Shown: positions 24,933-33,423 of the stretch, in pieces
Numbering within the stretch: the first letter of the stretch is position 1
Layout: each line of letters opens with the position of its first letter
NCBI RefSeq assembly: GCF_032490495.1
Contig: NZ_JAVYJB010000005.1
Coordinates: forward strand, 207,067-271,066
Source: Pilosibacter fragilis
Lineage (GTDB): Bacteria > Bacillota > Clostridia > Lachnospirales > Lachnospiraceae
DNA length: 64,000 bases
Reading direction: 5' to 3'
Notes under the pieces: model-generated
What the model was told of the DNA's origin: nothing
Database searches by the model: none
The model's input: the letters and a program-made list of their open reading frames with translations, nothing else
Program-made: the position numbers and the translations under genes

Positions 24933-25541
24933 ATGAAAGGGAAGCTTTTAACAGGCGTGGGTTTGCTGCTGATCGCGGCGGCTCTTCTTCTTACTGTTTA
25001 TAATATAAGAGAATCAGACCGGGCCGGAGCAGAGTCAGAGGAGATGGTGGTCCGGATGGAGTCACTGACAGCAGCTCTGCCGGAGCGGCTGGAGACGGAG
25101 AAAAAGGAACTGGTGCCGGAATATAAGAAGAATCCGGAGATGGAAATGCCGACAGTGGAGGTAAATGGACAGGAATGTGTGGGGATGATCGAGATTCCGG
25201 CGCTGGGGCTCAAGCTTCCGGTTATCAGCGAGTGGAGCGACGCGAAGCTCAAAAAAGCGCCGTGCCGCTACAGTGGTTCTGCGTACTTAAAGAATATGAT
25301 CATCGCCGGACACAATTACCGCACCCATTTTTCTGGCATCAAGCGCCTGAATCCAGGTGATTCCGTGGTGTTTACGGATGCGGATGGAAATGTGTTTTCC
25401 TATGAAGTGACGGAAATTGAGACGGTCGGCGGCTATGACATCGAAAAGATGGAGGACGGGGACTGGGATCTGACGCTGTTTACCTGCACGAATAAGGGGA
25501 AAGCGCGGGCGGCGGTGAGATGCAGGGAGATCGAAGAATAG
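24933..25541 (+). CDS. Sortase
   Basis: The protein has 202 residues. An N-terminal membrane anchor (LLTGVGLLLIAAALLLTVYN) is followed by the sortase beta-barrel. The catalytic triad is visible as His in IIAGHNYRTHF, Cys in LTLFTCTNKGK and Arg in ARAAVRC. The length and anchor suit a class D- or B-like housekeeping enzyme that links proteins to peptidoglycan or pilins. No LPXTG-type substrate gene is in the window. The ATG at 24933 is the start closest to the membrane segment, though its GGAGG is 16 bases away, so the start is uncertain. Confidence 0.85.
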   Translation: MKGKLLTGVGLLLIAAALLLTVYNIRESDRAGAESEEMVVRMESLTAALPERLETEKKELVPEYKKNPEMEMPTVEVNGQECVGMIEIPALGLKLPVISEWSDAKLKKAPCRYSGSAYLKNMIIAGHNYRTHFSGIKRLNPGDSVVFTDADGNVFSYEVTEIETVGGYDIEKMEDGDWDLTLFTCTNKGKARAAVRCREIEE

Positions 25542-25556
25542 AGAGGAGTGAGAGAA

Positions 25557-25730
25557 ATGTGTAAGGCGATGGAAGACCTGAGAAATGAGAGCTATGCGGG
25601 AGGGCGTGAAAGCCAGGCTAAGGATACGGCGGTTCGAATGAGCGAAAAGGGAATTTCGGTTGAAGAGATTGCCGAAATCGTTGGATTCAGTACAGACGGG
25701 GTTAAGAAATGGATTGTAACAGAAGTGTAG
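25557..25730 (+). CDS. Small protein resembling the C-terminus of Rpn/PD-(D/E)XK nucleases
   Basis: The protein has 57 residues: MCKAMEDLRNESYAGGRESQ, a charged helical segment, then a helix-turn-helix-like ISVEEIAEIVGFSTDGVKKW. This matches the tail found on recombination-promoting nuclease (Rpn/transposase_31-like) proteins of Clostridia, where it follows the nuclease domain. Here the nuclease part is absent. It could be a remnant or a stand-alone small protein; GAGGAGTGAGAG provides a ribosome binding site. It follows the sortase by 15 bp. Confidence 0.6.
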   Translation: MCKAMEDLRNESYAGGRESQAKDTAVRMSEKGISVEEIAEIVGFSTDGVKKWIVTEV

Positions 25731-25804
25731 GAGAGTGGTGTTGATTTTTAAGAAGAGCATTTTTAGTTGAAGCGTTATTAAAGGAAATGGGGTATGTGTA
25801 CGGA

Positions 25805-25850
25805 AACAGGGAAAGCACCTTCGGAGAAGGTAGGCTTTCCCTGTTTTTTT
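25805..25850 (+). terminator. Terminator of the sortase transcript
   Basis: ACAGGGAAAGC pairs with GCTTTCCCTGT and is followed by TTTTTTT. It lies 75 bp after the small Rpn-like gene and before the convergent cell-wall hydrolase. Confidence 0.85.
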
Positions 25851-25902
25851 GCTGCAATTCATCTGAAAGAAGCTGCCGATGGCAGGTCTTGCAGATAAAA
25901 TA

Positions 25903-26904
25903 TTATTTTTTGTAGAAACAGTTCCCGCCAACGATCTTGTAGGAAGAGTAGCTGCCTGTTGAGGCGTGTTTGGCGGATTTGAAGTAGAGATAGTCGCCGA
26001 TATTGTTGGAACCTAACAGAGCATCTTTGGTGGCTTTGATGCAGGACTTGGACGGACCCTTTGCCAGGTATTTGTCCAACAGGCCGGAGGACGCGCCGGG
26101 GAACTGGCCATCGGCGTAGATCACGTCGGAGATCGTTTTGCCCCATTTTCCGGATTTTACACGGTTTACAATACAGCTTGCTACAGCGAGCTTATCTTCA
26201 TAGGAATCGTCACCGGCCTCCATGGCCACGCAGGCTGCCATCAGGTAGATCTCATCTTCGGTGGCGGAGATTACATAGGACGGTGCCGCAGAGGTTCCGT
26301 TTCCGGATGCGCTCAGCGCCGCGGACTCTTCCTTTGCGTCAACAGCGGCAGCAGGAACCGGGCCGATGGAGGCATATTTACTGGAAATATAGCCGTTTGT
26401 GTCGGCGGAGAGCTGGACCTTTGTCCAGCCGTCGGATTCACTTAAGACAGGGAAGGAATCCCCTTCGGCCGCCTGTTTTAAGATTGCGGAATCTGTGGAC
26501 GGAATCTCGCGGACGTTCAAGGTCGTCGCGGTGATCTTCGCGGATAGAAGACCGAGTTCCTTCGCCAATGGCTCGATATCTGTCCCAAAGAGCAGATATT
26601 TGTCACACATCCATCCCTCAATTTTTCCGGAACGGACCTTCGTCCAGCCATCTTTCTTCTCTAATACGGTTCCGCCCGCTCCACGGTAGCACTTTCCGAC
26701 GATCTCTCCGTCCGTGGACGGTTTCGTCCGCATATTTAACGGTTCACTTGTCACATTTGCCACGGCAAGATTGTCGTAGGCGGATGCGGCGAAAGATGGA
26801 AGAGTTAAAAGTGCAGTGGAAAGGAACAGGACAGACGCGGCAGCGGCCGCTTTTAAAAGAAACTTCTTTGAAAAGTCAGAAATCAGATTCTGTAATTTTC
26901 TCAT
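25903..26904 (-). CDS. SH3-domain cell-wall hydrolase of the SleB type
   Basis: The protein has 333 residues and is exported: basic start, hydrophobic stretch AAAAASVLFLSTALLTLPSF and an AxA cleavage site. Two bacterial SH3 domains follow (PLNMRTKPSTDGEIVGKCYR with DGWTKVRSGKIEGWM; TLNVREIPSTDSAILKQAAE with DGWTKVQLSADTNGY). The C-terminal domain is a SleB-like hydrolase: LMAACVAMEAGDDSYEDKLA with the catalytic Glu, VASCIVNRVKSGKW and a final FYKK. SleB enzymes cut spore cortex or wall peptidoglycan. The ATG at 26904 has GAGGAG upstream, better than the ATG at 26919. Confidence 0.92.
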   Translation of the reverse strand: MRKLQNLISDFSKKFLLKAAAAASVLFLSTALLTLPSFAASAYDNLAVANVTSEPLNMRTKPSTDGEIVGKCYRGAGGTVLEKKDGWTKVRSGKIEGWMCDKYLLFGTDIEPLAKELGLLSAKITATTLNVREIPSTDSAILKQAAEGDSFPVLSESDGWTKVQLSADTNGYISSKYASIGPVPAAAVDAKEESAALSASGNGTSAAPSYVISATEDEIYLMAACVAMEAGDDSYEDKLAVASCIVNRVKSGKWGKTISDVIYADGQFPGASSGLLDKYLAKGPSKSCIKATKDALLGSNNIGDYLYFKSAKHASTGSYSSYKIVGGNCFYKK

Positions 26905-27014
26905 GCCAAATCTCCTCATATCAGTTGAATGTCCCGGTTATATTGCGGGAATTATTTCAAATATTACAAAACTATTACGAAGAAATTATAGCAAAAATGG
27001 AGAAATTTGTCAAA

Positions 27015-27329
27015 TCAGCATTCCCATTGATATTTCCTGAGGTCCACATGCATCGCGTCCTTCAGCTCTACGCCTTCCTGCCGCAGCAGAAATGCCTGTT
27101 CCGGCCAGCCGGGGACGAGGCGGCCGGAGTGGTTTACGACACGGTGGCAGGGGAAGTCTCCGTAGTTTGAGGCGTGGGAGAGGACCCGGGCCACGAGGCG
27201 GGAGTTTTTGTCCCTGCCGATGAGGCGGGCGATCTGGCCGTAGGTGGTGACGGTTCCCTCGGGAATCTCCCCGACTACGGACAGGACCTCGTATGCGAAA
27301 TCTTCAGTAAAACGGGCGGATGGTGCCAT
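27015..27329 (-). CDS. MGMT-family protein, single-domain with active-site Cys
   Basis: The protein has 104 residues and consists of only the C-terminal domain of O6-alkylguanine-DNA alkyltransferases. Visible are VVGEIPEGTVTTYGQIARLI, the Arg finger in SRLVARVLSHAS, and DFPCHRVVNHSGRLVPGW with the alkyl-accepting Cys intact. Alkyltransferase-like proteins of this size often have Trp at that position (PWHRV), so this copy may still be catalytic. Start is one base after the DUF4317 stop, so the two are co-transcribed. Confidence 0.88.
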   Translation of the reverse strand: MAPSARFTEDFAYEVLSVVGEIPEGTVTTYGQIARLIGRDKNSRLVARVLSHASNYGDFPCHRVVNHSGRLVPGWPEQAFLLRQEGVELKDAMHVDLRKYQWEC

Positions 27330-27330
27330 G

Positions 27331-28476
27331 TTACCGCACCTCCTTCTGCTCCTCCCACATCTTCACCGGCATGCCGTTGACTTCCACGTTGTCCTCAACG
27401 GCAATTACAAGGCAGCGGCGTCCACCGATGAACTTGGTTTCTACGAGATCGAGACGGTCCGGGTTGACCTTGATATCCACATCCGGTGTCTTCACGGCAA
27501 ATTTTCCGGTTCCGGTGATCGCCGGAACGAGGATCGCGGTATTCTCCCCGGCGGCTTCCTCGTAGACTTTATCGAAGTGCTCCAGGCGCTCCGGCTCCAC
27601 GCCGCTCTTTTCCAAAAGATCTTTGACTTCCGGCTTTGTGAGCGTTAACGGAATCTCATCCTCTTTATGTTCCTCCGCAAGCTCCGTGAGATTCTCATGG
27701 ATCTGGCGGACAATCTCATAGTCGCACTCTTCGCCGAGAGTATCCGTCAGGATCTCCTGGAACGCTTCTTTCTGGGACTTGAAGGAGATCGGTGTCGGAG
27801 CGCCGAGGCAGGCGTCAATGAACTCGGAGTGAAGCCCCTCCGGATTCCTGGAGAAATACAGGACACCGTGGATATCGCTGCCGCGGTCGTTGAAGGCCGG
27901 GAACAGGAATCCAGTCATCGGAGTCTGTACCCACCAGTCCCGGGGGCGCTCCTCGATGGCGTTGGTCGCCTCATTGTAGGAGAGACCCGGCTCGGAGAGC
28001 TTTACCGGGCAGATGCAGCAGAGGATGTGGTTGTAGACTTCCTCGGATGCGTCGAACATTTCCTCATTGTCGGACGCTTTTCCCGGCACATCGTAGGCGC
28101 TGTGGATCAGGATAATATAGTAGTTTTCGCCGTACTCGTAATTTTCGATTACCTTATTATAAAAGGTATCCACGGTCTCATCGTCGGCGAGCTTCTCATC
28201 GCGGAGTTTCATGAGAAGCTCGTGGGCGCTGTCCGGACCTTCGTCGTGGATAGAGTACTCCAGGTTGTGGAGATTCTTTCCGATTCCCCCGGAGAGGGCT
28301 TTTTTGAAGATCTCGTAGTATTTAAAGATCTCCTCCTCGGACAGGGCGAAGAACGCCTCCTTTAAGGTCGTCTTGATCTGCTTTTCGGCATCAACGTAGC
28401 ATCCGCAGATGCGGGTGATGGCGTTGTTATCCTTCTTAAACTGTTTCTTGATTTCTGAAATTTCACGTTTATTCAT
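27331..28476 (-). CDS. DUF4317-family protein
   Basis: The protein has 381 residues and begins MNKREISEIKKQFKKDNNAI, the recognisable start of DUF4317 proteins common in Clostridia. It has ITRICGCYVDAEKQIKTTLK and an acidic, mostly soluble composition with no signal or membrane segment. The function is unknown. The ATG at 28476 is preferred; an in-frame start 18 bp upstream has no better ribosome binding site. It is followed immediately by the MGMT-like gene. Confidence 0.85.
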   Translation of the reverse strand: MNKREISEIKKQFKKDNNAITRICGCYVDAEKQIKTTLKEAFFALSEEEIFKYYEIFKKALSGGIGKNLHNLEYSIHDEGPDSAHELLMKLRDEKLADDETVDTFYNKVIENYEYGENYYIILIHSAYDVPGKASDNEEMFDASEEVYNHILCCICPVKLSEPGLSYNEATNAIEERPRDWWVQTPMTGFLFPAFNDRGSDIHGVLYFSRNPEGLHSEFIDACLGAPTPISFKSQKEAFQEILTDTLGEECDYEIVRQIHENLTELAEEHKEDEIPLTLTKPEVKDLLEKSGVEPERLEHFDKVYEEAAGENTAILVPAITGTGKFAVKTPDVDIKVNPDRLDLVETKFIGGRRCLVIAVEDNVEVNGMPVKMWEEQKEVR

Positions 28477-28671
28477 AATATGTATCCTTTTCAAATAAAT
28501 CTCCAGCTATAAACGACGTTCTGTTTAATTGTAAAAGTAATAAAAATGAAAGTATGGCTGGAGAGAAAATCATTGATGATCGATGGATCCTCTGATTGAC
28601 AGCGTCGTGCAGCTGTTGCGCTGAGCACAGGGGAACGAAAGGCAGCTGAAAATAAATAGCTGTAGAGATAT

Positions 28672-29220
28672 CTACTTATTTAATATCTTCTCCGCATAAT
28701 ACATCGCCGCCACATGCACCGCCTGCACGAGTCCGCCTTCCGTCATCAGCTTTCGCGTCTCCCCGGCGGACATCACAACGATCTCCAGATCCTCGGTGGC
28801 ATCGAGATGCTGCCCGCTGACCCTCTTACAGTCTGTGATCAGATAACAGTGGGCAAAATTGCTGATACACGCCGCGTTCGGCGCGACCTTGCAGAGAAAT
28901 ACCGGCTCACTTCCGGCATAGCCGGTCTCCTCGAAGAGTTCCCTTGCAGCCCCGGCTGCGGGATTCGCATCTGTCGGCTCCATGCATCCGGCAGGAAGCT
29001 CCAAAAGGATCTGTCTCGTTCCATGGCGGTACTGGCGCACGAAAACGAAGTCCCCGTCAACGGTGACGGCGACCACGACAACAAAATCCGGAACATCATT
29101 TACATAAAACGGAGAGATCTTCGTGCCATCCGGCAGTGCGCAGTCATCGGCGTGGAGATCGATCCAGCGGTCCTTTACGATCGTCCTGGATCCGTTGCAG
29201 ATCCACGGTTTAATAGACAT
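28672..29220 (-). CDS. Nudix hydrolase, ADP-ribose pyrophosphatase type
   Basis: The protein has 182 residues. The Nudix box ends in AARELFEETGYAG near residue 105, with the metal-binding Glu residues present. The upstream LLELPAGCMEP is typical of ADP-sugar pyrophosphatases (NudF group), which hydrolyse ADP-ribose or similar nucleotide sugars. Start ATG 29220 has TAGGAGGAAAAG upstream. It stands 148 bp after the MBL-fold gene on the same strand; that gap shows nothing notable. Confidence 0.9.
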   Translation of the reverse strand: MSIKPWICNGSRTIVKDRWIDLHADDCALPDGTKISPFYVNDVPDFVVVVAVTVDGDFVFVRQYRHGTRQILLELPAGCMEPTDANPAAGAARELFEETGYAGSEPVFLCKVAPNAACISNFAHCYLITDCKRVSGQHLDATEDLEIVVMSAGETRKLMTEGGLVQAVHVAAMYYAEKILNK

Positions 29221-29368
29221 AACCTTTTCCTCCTAAATCAGGACAAATATAACCTAAAATCCAGCCTGCGCAAGAGGACAGACCAATTTAACGAATTGCC
29301 GAACCGGCAAAATGCCCAGGCAGACAAAAGATGATGGAGAACAGAGTGCCATACTGCGATCAGTCTCA

Positions 29369-30178
29369 CTATAAAGCGATTAAACTCTCATCATCCGGCA
29401 CATAAATATTTCCGCTGTAATAGCGTTTTCCCTCACTCTTATAAAGCCGTTCCCGACCGGCAACATTGCTGTCCTCCGTGTGCCAGAGCACGAGGTTCGG
29501 GATCCCCAGGGACTCCGCCAGTTCACAGGCATCCTTCACGGTGCTGTGGTGCTTCTCGTACGGCTTCCAGATATCCCGCTCCGCATAGAGGCAGAATGCC
29601 TCGTGGAGTAGCCAGTCGCTGCCGCGGACATACTTCTCACAGACCGGATTGTACGGTTCATCCCCGGCGCAGGTGAGCTTTCTTCCATTATTTAATGTCA
29701 GCGTGAATCCGAACTGTTTTAACTTCGTGGAGTGGATATCGAAGAATGTCACGTCGTAGCTTAAAATATGGCGGGTCTCGCCGTCCTTCACTTCCTCTAA
29801 ATGGATCCGGTTGCCGATCATGTTGTAAAATTTATCCTGGATCGTCAGGCGGCAGAGCGTCCTGATCGTCTCGATAAGTTCTGAATGGCAGTAGATATAG
29901 GCATCTCCGACATACTGGTCCTTTTTCATCTTTGTGGCGATCATGCGGACCATCCAGACGATGCCTAAAACATGGTCCGTGTGGGCGTGGGTCACAAAAA
30001 TGTGGTGGATGTGCTCTAACGGAACCTGCATGTTGTCCAGGATCTTTAAGATCCCGTTTCCGCCGCCGGCGTCCACCATGAAATATTCATCCCCGTCTCT
30101 GAGGGCGAAGCATGTATTGTAAAGATTTGTGACCGTCGCGTTTCCGGTCCCAAAAACGTAGAGAAGTTCGCTGTTCAT
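29369..30178 (-). CDS. MBL-fold metallo-hydrolase
   Basis: The protein has 269 residues. The metallo-beta-lactamase motif FVTHAHTDHVLGI (HxHxDH) is near residue 61, with later ligands in LTCAGDEP and VLWHTEDSN. The overall layout resembles the RNase Z/arylsulfatase-like branch; the substrate is unknown. The ATG at 30178 follows AGAAGGGAG, so the frame extension to 30241, which runs toward the mobile element, is not used. Confidence 0.88.
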   Translation of the reverse strand: MNSELLYVFGTGNATVTNLYNTCFALRDGDEYFMVDAGGGNGILKILDNMQVPLEHIHHIFVTHAHTDHVLGIVWMVRMIATKMKKDQYVGDAYIYCHSELIETIRTLCRLTIQDKFYNMIGNRIHLEEVKDGETRHILSYDVTFFDIHSTKLKQFGFTLTLNNGRKLTCAGDEPYNPVCEKYVRGSDWLLHEAFCLYAERDIWKPYEKHHSTVKDACELAESLGIPNLVLWHTEDSNVAGRERLYKSEGKRYYSGNIYVPDDESLIAL

Positions 30179-30246
30179 AAGAAAAATCTCCCTTCTGAAG
30201 AGTACATTGACTGCGCAGAATCTGCTTCCTGGGCAATCCAAAGTGG

Positions 30247-30379
30247 GTTACTGTACACGGGTAGGAATTTTCTGAACTGAAAATTCCGTACAATACAGTG
30301 GTGGTAGTGGATTTTGCCGATTCGGAATGCGAAGCATCGGCAAAATCAGTTACTGTTTGCGCAAAGCGTGAACAGTAAC
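30247..30379. mobile_element. MITE-like element (copy A3)
   Basis: A 133-bp element with ends GTTACTGT and ACAGTAAC and an 8-bp flanking repeat with one mismatch (CAAAGTGG at 30239-30246; CAAAGTGA at 30380-30387). It has the same three hairpins and length as copy A1, with only a few differences by eye. It lies between the divergent MBL-fold gene and fbp; the rest of that 428-bp gap shows no clear signal beyond AT-rich promoter-like sequence. Confidence 0.85.
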
Positions 30380-30606
30380 CAAAGTGAAGGTCCGGTCCCC
30401 GGTGTCATCCATTCTTTTGTTGAGTTTTGAATATGAATATGTTACTATAAAATAAATGGAAAAGCAATTCCCAGGCGGTTAAATTTTTAACCGGCAAAGC
30501 GGAAAGATCCCGCGAAAAACTCAGCAAAAATGTGGGGAAAACGGGACCAGGAACGGCAGGAGAAAATTTACGCGCCCGGAAAAACGCAGGGAGGAAAACA
30601 GAGACA

Positions 30607-32544
30607 ATGAGAGATTTGGACTACCTGAAGCTGCTTGCAAAAGAGTATCCGACAGTGAAAGCGGCATCCAGTGAGATCATCAACCTGATGGCGATCCGCG
30701 GACTTCCGAAGGGAACCGAGTATTTCTTCAGCGATCTGCACGGCGAATATGAAGCGTTCATTCATCTGCTCCGCAGCGCATCCGGTATCATCCGTGAAAA
30801 AATATCGGAGACCTTCGGCTACGTGATCTCAGACGAGGAGGAGATCGCTTTAGCGAATCTGATCTACTATCCGGAACGGAACATCCGCCGGATCCAGAAA
30901 GAGGGGAAATTTACAGAAGACTGGCAGAGAATTACGATCTACCGCCTGGTACGCATCTGTAAGGAAGTATCCTCAAAATTTACAAGATCGAAAGTGCGAA
31001 AAAAAATGCCCCCGGCATTCGCATATATCATCGACGAGCTCCTTCATGTGGACTACAACGATGACAACAAGAAAGTTTATTATGATGAAATCATCCACTC
31101 CATCATCGACATCGAGATGGGTGACCAGTTCATCATGGCACTCTGCAATCTGATCCAGAACCTGACCGTGGACAGCCTGCATATCATCGGTGATATCTTC
31201 GACCGCGGACCGCGTGCGGACATTATCATGGACGAGCTCATGCACTTCCACGATGTAGATATCCAGTGGGGCAACCACGATATCTCCTGGATGGGCGCAG
31301 CCACAGGCAATCTGGCCTGCATCTGCAATGTGCTCCGGATCGCGATCCGCTACAACGGATTCGACGTTCTTGAGGACGGTTACGGAATCAATCTCCGCCC
31401 GCTGTCCATGTTTGCGGCGAAGGTCTACCGGGATGACCCGTGTGAGCGGTTCCTTCCGAAGATTCTGGATGAAAATATCTATGATGCGGTAGACCCGGGA
31501 CTTGCGGCGAAGATGCACAAGGCGATCACAGTGATCCAGTTCAAGGTGGAAGGCCAGATCACGAAGCGCCACCCGGATTACCAGATCAATGACCGGATCC
31601 ATCTGGAACATATCAATTTTGAGAAGGGAACCGTAAATATCCACGGAAAAGACTACAAGATGCTGGATATGAACTTCCCGACGATCGACCCGAAGGACCC
31701 GTTAAAGCTCACGAAGGAAGAGCAGGAGCTGATCAACAGCCTGGCACTTTCCTTCCGCCACAGCGAGACGCTTCACCGCCATATCCGCTTTGTGTATTCC
31801 CACGGCGCGATGTACAAGCGGTGCAACTCGAACCTTTTATATCACGGCTGCATCCCGATGAAAGAGGATGGAACCTTCGAGGAACTGAAGCTCAAGGGGA
31901 TCATCTACTCCGGAAAACGTCTGCTTGACTATCTCGAGGACGTGGTGAAGATGGCATACTTCCTGCCGGATGACGATCCGACGAAGGACTGGTACCGCGA
32001 TTTTATGTGGTATTTATGGTGCGGACCGAAGTCCCCGGTATACGGAAAGGACAATATGGCGACCTTCGAGAATTACTTTGTCGCTGACAAGGCAGCCGCG
32101 AAGGAAAACATGAACCCGTATTATAAACTGTGCGAAAAAGAGGAATTCTGTAATAAAATCCTCAAGGAATTCGGACTTCCGATCGAAGGCTCCCACATCA
32201 TCAACGGCCATGTCCCGGTTAAATTAAAGGACGGCGAGAGTCCGATCAAGGGAAATGGAAAGCTCTTCGTTATTGACGGCGGTCTTTCCAAGTCTTACCA
32301 GCCGAAGACGGGAATCGCGGGCTACACCCTGATCTTCAATTCCCACCACCTTGCCCTGGCGGAGCACAAGCCTTTTGACCGGAACCATGAAAACACGCCG
32401 AAAGTCATGATCGTAGAGAAGATGAAAAAGCGTGTGATGGTTGCGGATACGGATACAGGAAAAGAGCTTGCGGCGAAGATCGCGGACCTCAAGGAGCTCG
32501 TGGCAGTGTACCGCGGCGGCATCATTAAAGAAAAACTGGAGTAA
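30607..32544 (+). CDS. fbp: Fructose-1,6-bisphosphatase, class III
   Basis: The protein has 645 residues, the usual size of the Firmicutes-specific class III enzyme that removes the 1-phosphate in gluconeogenesis. It has calcineurin-like metal motifs: FFSDLHGEYEAF, IIGDIFDRGPRADIIMDEL and QWGNHDISWMGAATG, plus a later NGHVPVKLKDGESPIKGNGK with the second His. The ATG at 30607 starts MRDLDYLKLLAKEYPTVKAA and has GGAGGAAAAC upstream; the frame to 30532 is longer but untypical for the family. The DUF1700 gene begins 6 bp after the stop. Confidence 0.96.
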   Translation: MRDLDYLKLLAKEYPTVKAASSEIINLMAIRGLPKGTEYFFSDLHGEYEAFIHLLRSASGIIREKISETFGYVISDEEEIALANLIYYPERNIRRIQKEGKFTEDWQRITIYRLVRICKEVSSKFTRSKVRKKMPPAFAYIIDELLHVDYNDDNKKVYYDEIIHSIIDIEMGDQFIMALCNLIQNLTVDSLHIIGDIFDRGPRADIIMDELMHFHDVDIQWGNHDISWMGAATGNLACICNVLRIAIRYNGFDVLEDGYGINLRPLSMFAAKVYRDDPCERFLPKILDENIYDAVDPGLAAKMHKAITVIQFKVEGQITKRHPDYQINDRIHLEHINFEKGTVNIHGKDYKMLDMNFPTIDPKDPLKLTKEEQELINSLALSFRHSETLHRHIRFVYSHGAMYKRCNSNLLYHGCIPMKEDGTFEELKLKGIIYSGKRLLDYLEDVVKMAYFLPDDDPTKDWYRDFMWYLWCGPKSPVYGKDNMATFENYFVADKAAAKENMNPYYKLCEKEEFCNKILKEFGLPIEGSHIINGHVPVKLKDGESPIKGNGKLFVIDGGLSKSYQPKTGIAGYTLIFNSHHLALAEHKPFDRNHENTPKVMIVEKMKKRVMVADTDTGKELAAKIADLKELVAVYRGGIIKEKLE

Positions 32545-32550
32545 AATTAC

Positions 32551-33045
32551 ATGAACAAGGACGAATTTTTAAGACGCCTGGAGGAAGCACTCTCGGGTGA
32601 GGTCCCGGCGTCGGTCATCCGCGACAACCTGAATTATTACGCGGATTATCTTTCCCAGGAGTTGGGAAAAGGCCGTACCATGGATGAAATTATTGAGGAG
32701 ATCGGCGAGCCGAATATCGTGGCCCGAACGATCATCGATTCCGCTGAGGCGGCGGGAGAGACTGGAGACGGTTATGGAAGTTTTGAGGACGCGTCCCCGC
32801 GGGGCGATGACAGAAGAAGCACTTACAGCCAGGAAAGTTATCAGAACGGCTCCACGCCGAATATCCATTATTTCGATCTGAATAAGTGGTACTGGAAATT
32901 AGCCCTTGTTGTGCTCTTGTTCCTTGTGATCTCTGTTGTGTTCAGCATTATGGGCAGCGTGTTTTACCTGCTGATCCGGTTCTCCGGACCTATCTTAATG
33001 TGCCTTATTATTTATTGGCTTGTTAAGAACTTCCGGGGCAGGTAA
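32551..33045 (+). CDS. DUF1700 (HAAS-domain) membrane protein
   Basis: The protein has 164 residues. The N-terminal HAAS domain reads MNKDEFLRRLEEALSGEVPA ... YYADYLSQELGKGRTMDEII followed by EEIGEPNIVARTII. A polar linker and two hydrophobic segments (LALVVLLFLVISVVFSIMG; a second ending in CLIIYWLV) close it. HAAS proteins often accompany PadR regulators and signal at the membrane; none is present here. It probably shares the fbp transcript. Confidence 0.85.
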   Translation: MNKDEFLRRLEEALSGEVPASVIRDNLNYYADYLSQELGKGRTMDEIIEEIGEPNIVARTIIDSAEAAGETGDGYGSFEDASPRGDDRRSTYSQESYQNGSTPNIHYFDLNKWYWKLALVVLLFLVISVVFSIMGSVFYLLIRFSGPILMCLIIYWLVKNFRGR

Positions 33046-33227
33046 TAAAACAGATGTTAATAGGAAGAAATGAACAGGCGACCGTGAATGTGAGCTGCAG
33101 ATACGGACACAGAAAATGGCGGATCAGTTCATGGATTTAAAGACGAAAATGTCCGAAAAACCCTGATTTTACTGAAAAAATCAACAGATTACAGGATGTT
33201 ACAATTGAAATAAGTTATGTAAACATG

Positions 33228-33260
33228 TGCGGCGCTCTCAGTATGGAACGCCGCATTTTT
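33228..33260 (+). terminator. Terminator of the fbp transcript
   Basis: ATGTGCGGCG and CGCCGCAT pair around a short loop and are followed by TTTTTG. It lies 180 bp after the DUF1700 stop. Confidence 0.6.
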
Positions 33261-33320
33261 GCCACATTGTTGGCGGTTTTTGCCTAAATTATTAAGAGTT
33301 TATGAATTCCTTTGTTTTTA

Positions 33321-33349
33321 TTGACAAAAGGAGCCTTAGGAAATATAAT
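33321..33349 (+). promoter_or_regulatory. Strong promoter of the NlpC/P60 gene
   Basis: TTGACA and TATAAT, both perfect consensus, with a 17-bp spacer. Confidence 0.85.
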
Positions 33350-33350
33350 T

Positions 33351-33400
33351 TGTTTGTAACAAAACGTAATATATTTGTAACAAACATTACAAACCATTAA
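33351..33400. promoter_or_regulatory. TTTGTAAC direct/inverted repeats downstream of the promoter
   Basis: Just past the -10 box are TTTGTAACAAA twice (around 33351 and 33371) and the inverted repeat TTTGTAA-CAAACA-TTACAAA. A related pair (TTACAGGATGTTACA) occurs about 130 bp upstream. Position over the start of transcription suggests a regulator site; similarity to WalR-type boxes is partial (10-bp not 11-bp period). Confidence 0.4.
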
Positions 33401-33423
33401 AGTTTAATAATAAGAGGATTTCA

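Noticed and set aside
25557..25730. The 57-residue gene considered as an antitoxin
   Set aside because: No toxin-sized partner lies beside it and its sequence matches the tail of Rpn-type proteins better than known antitoxins.
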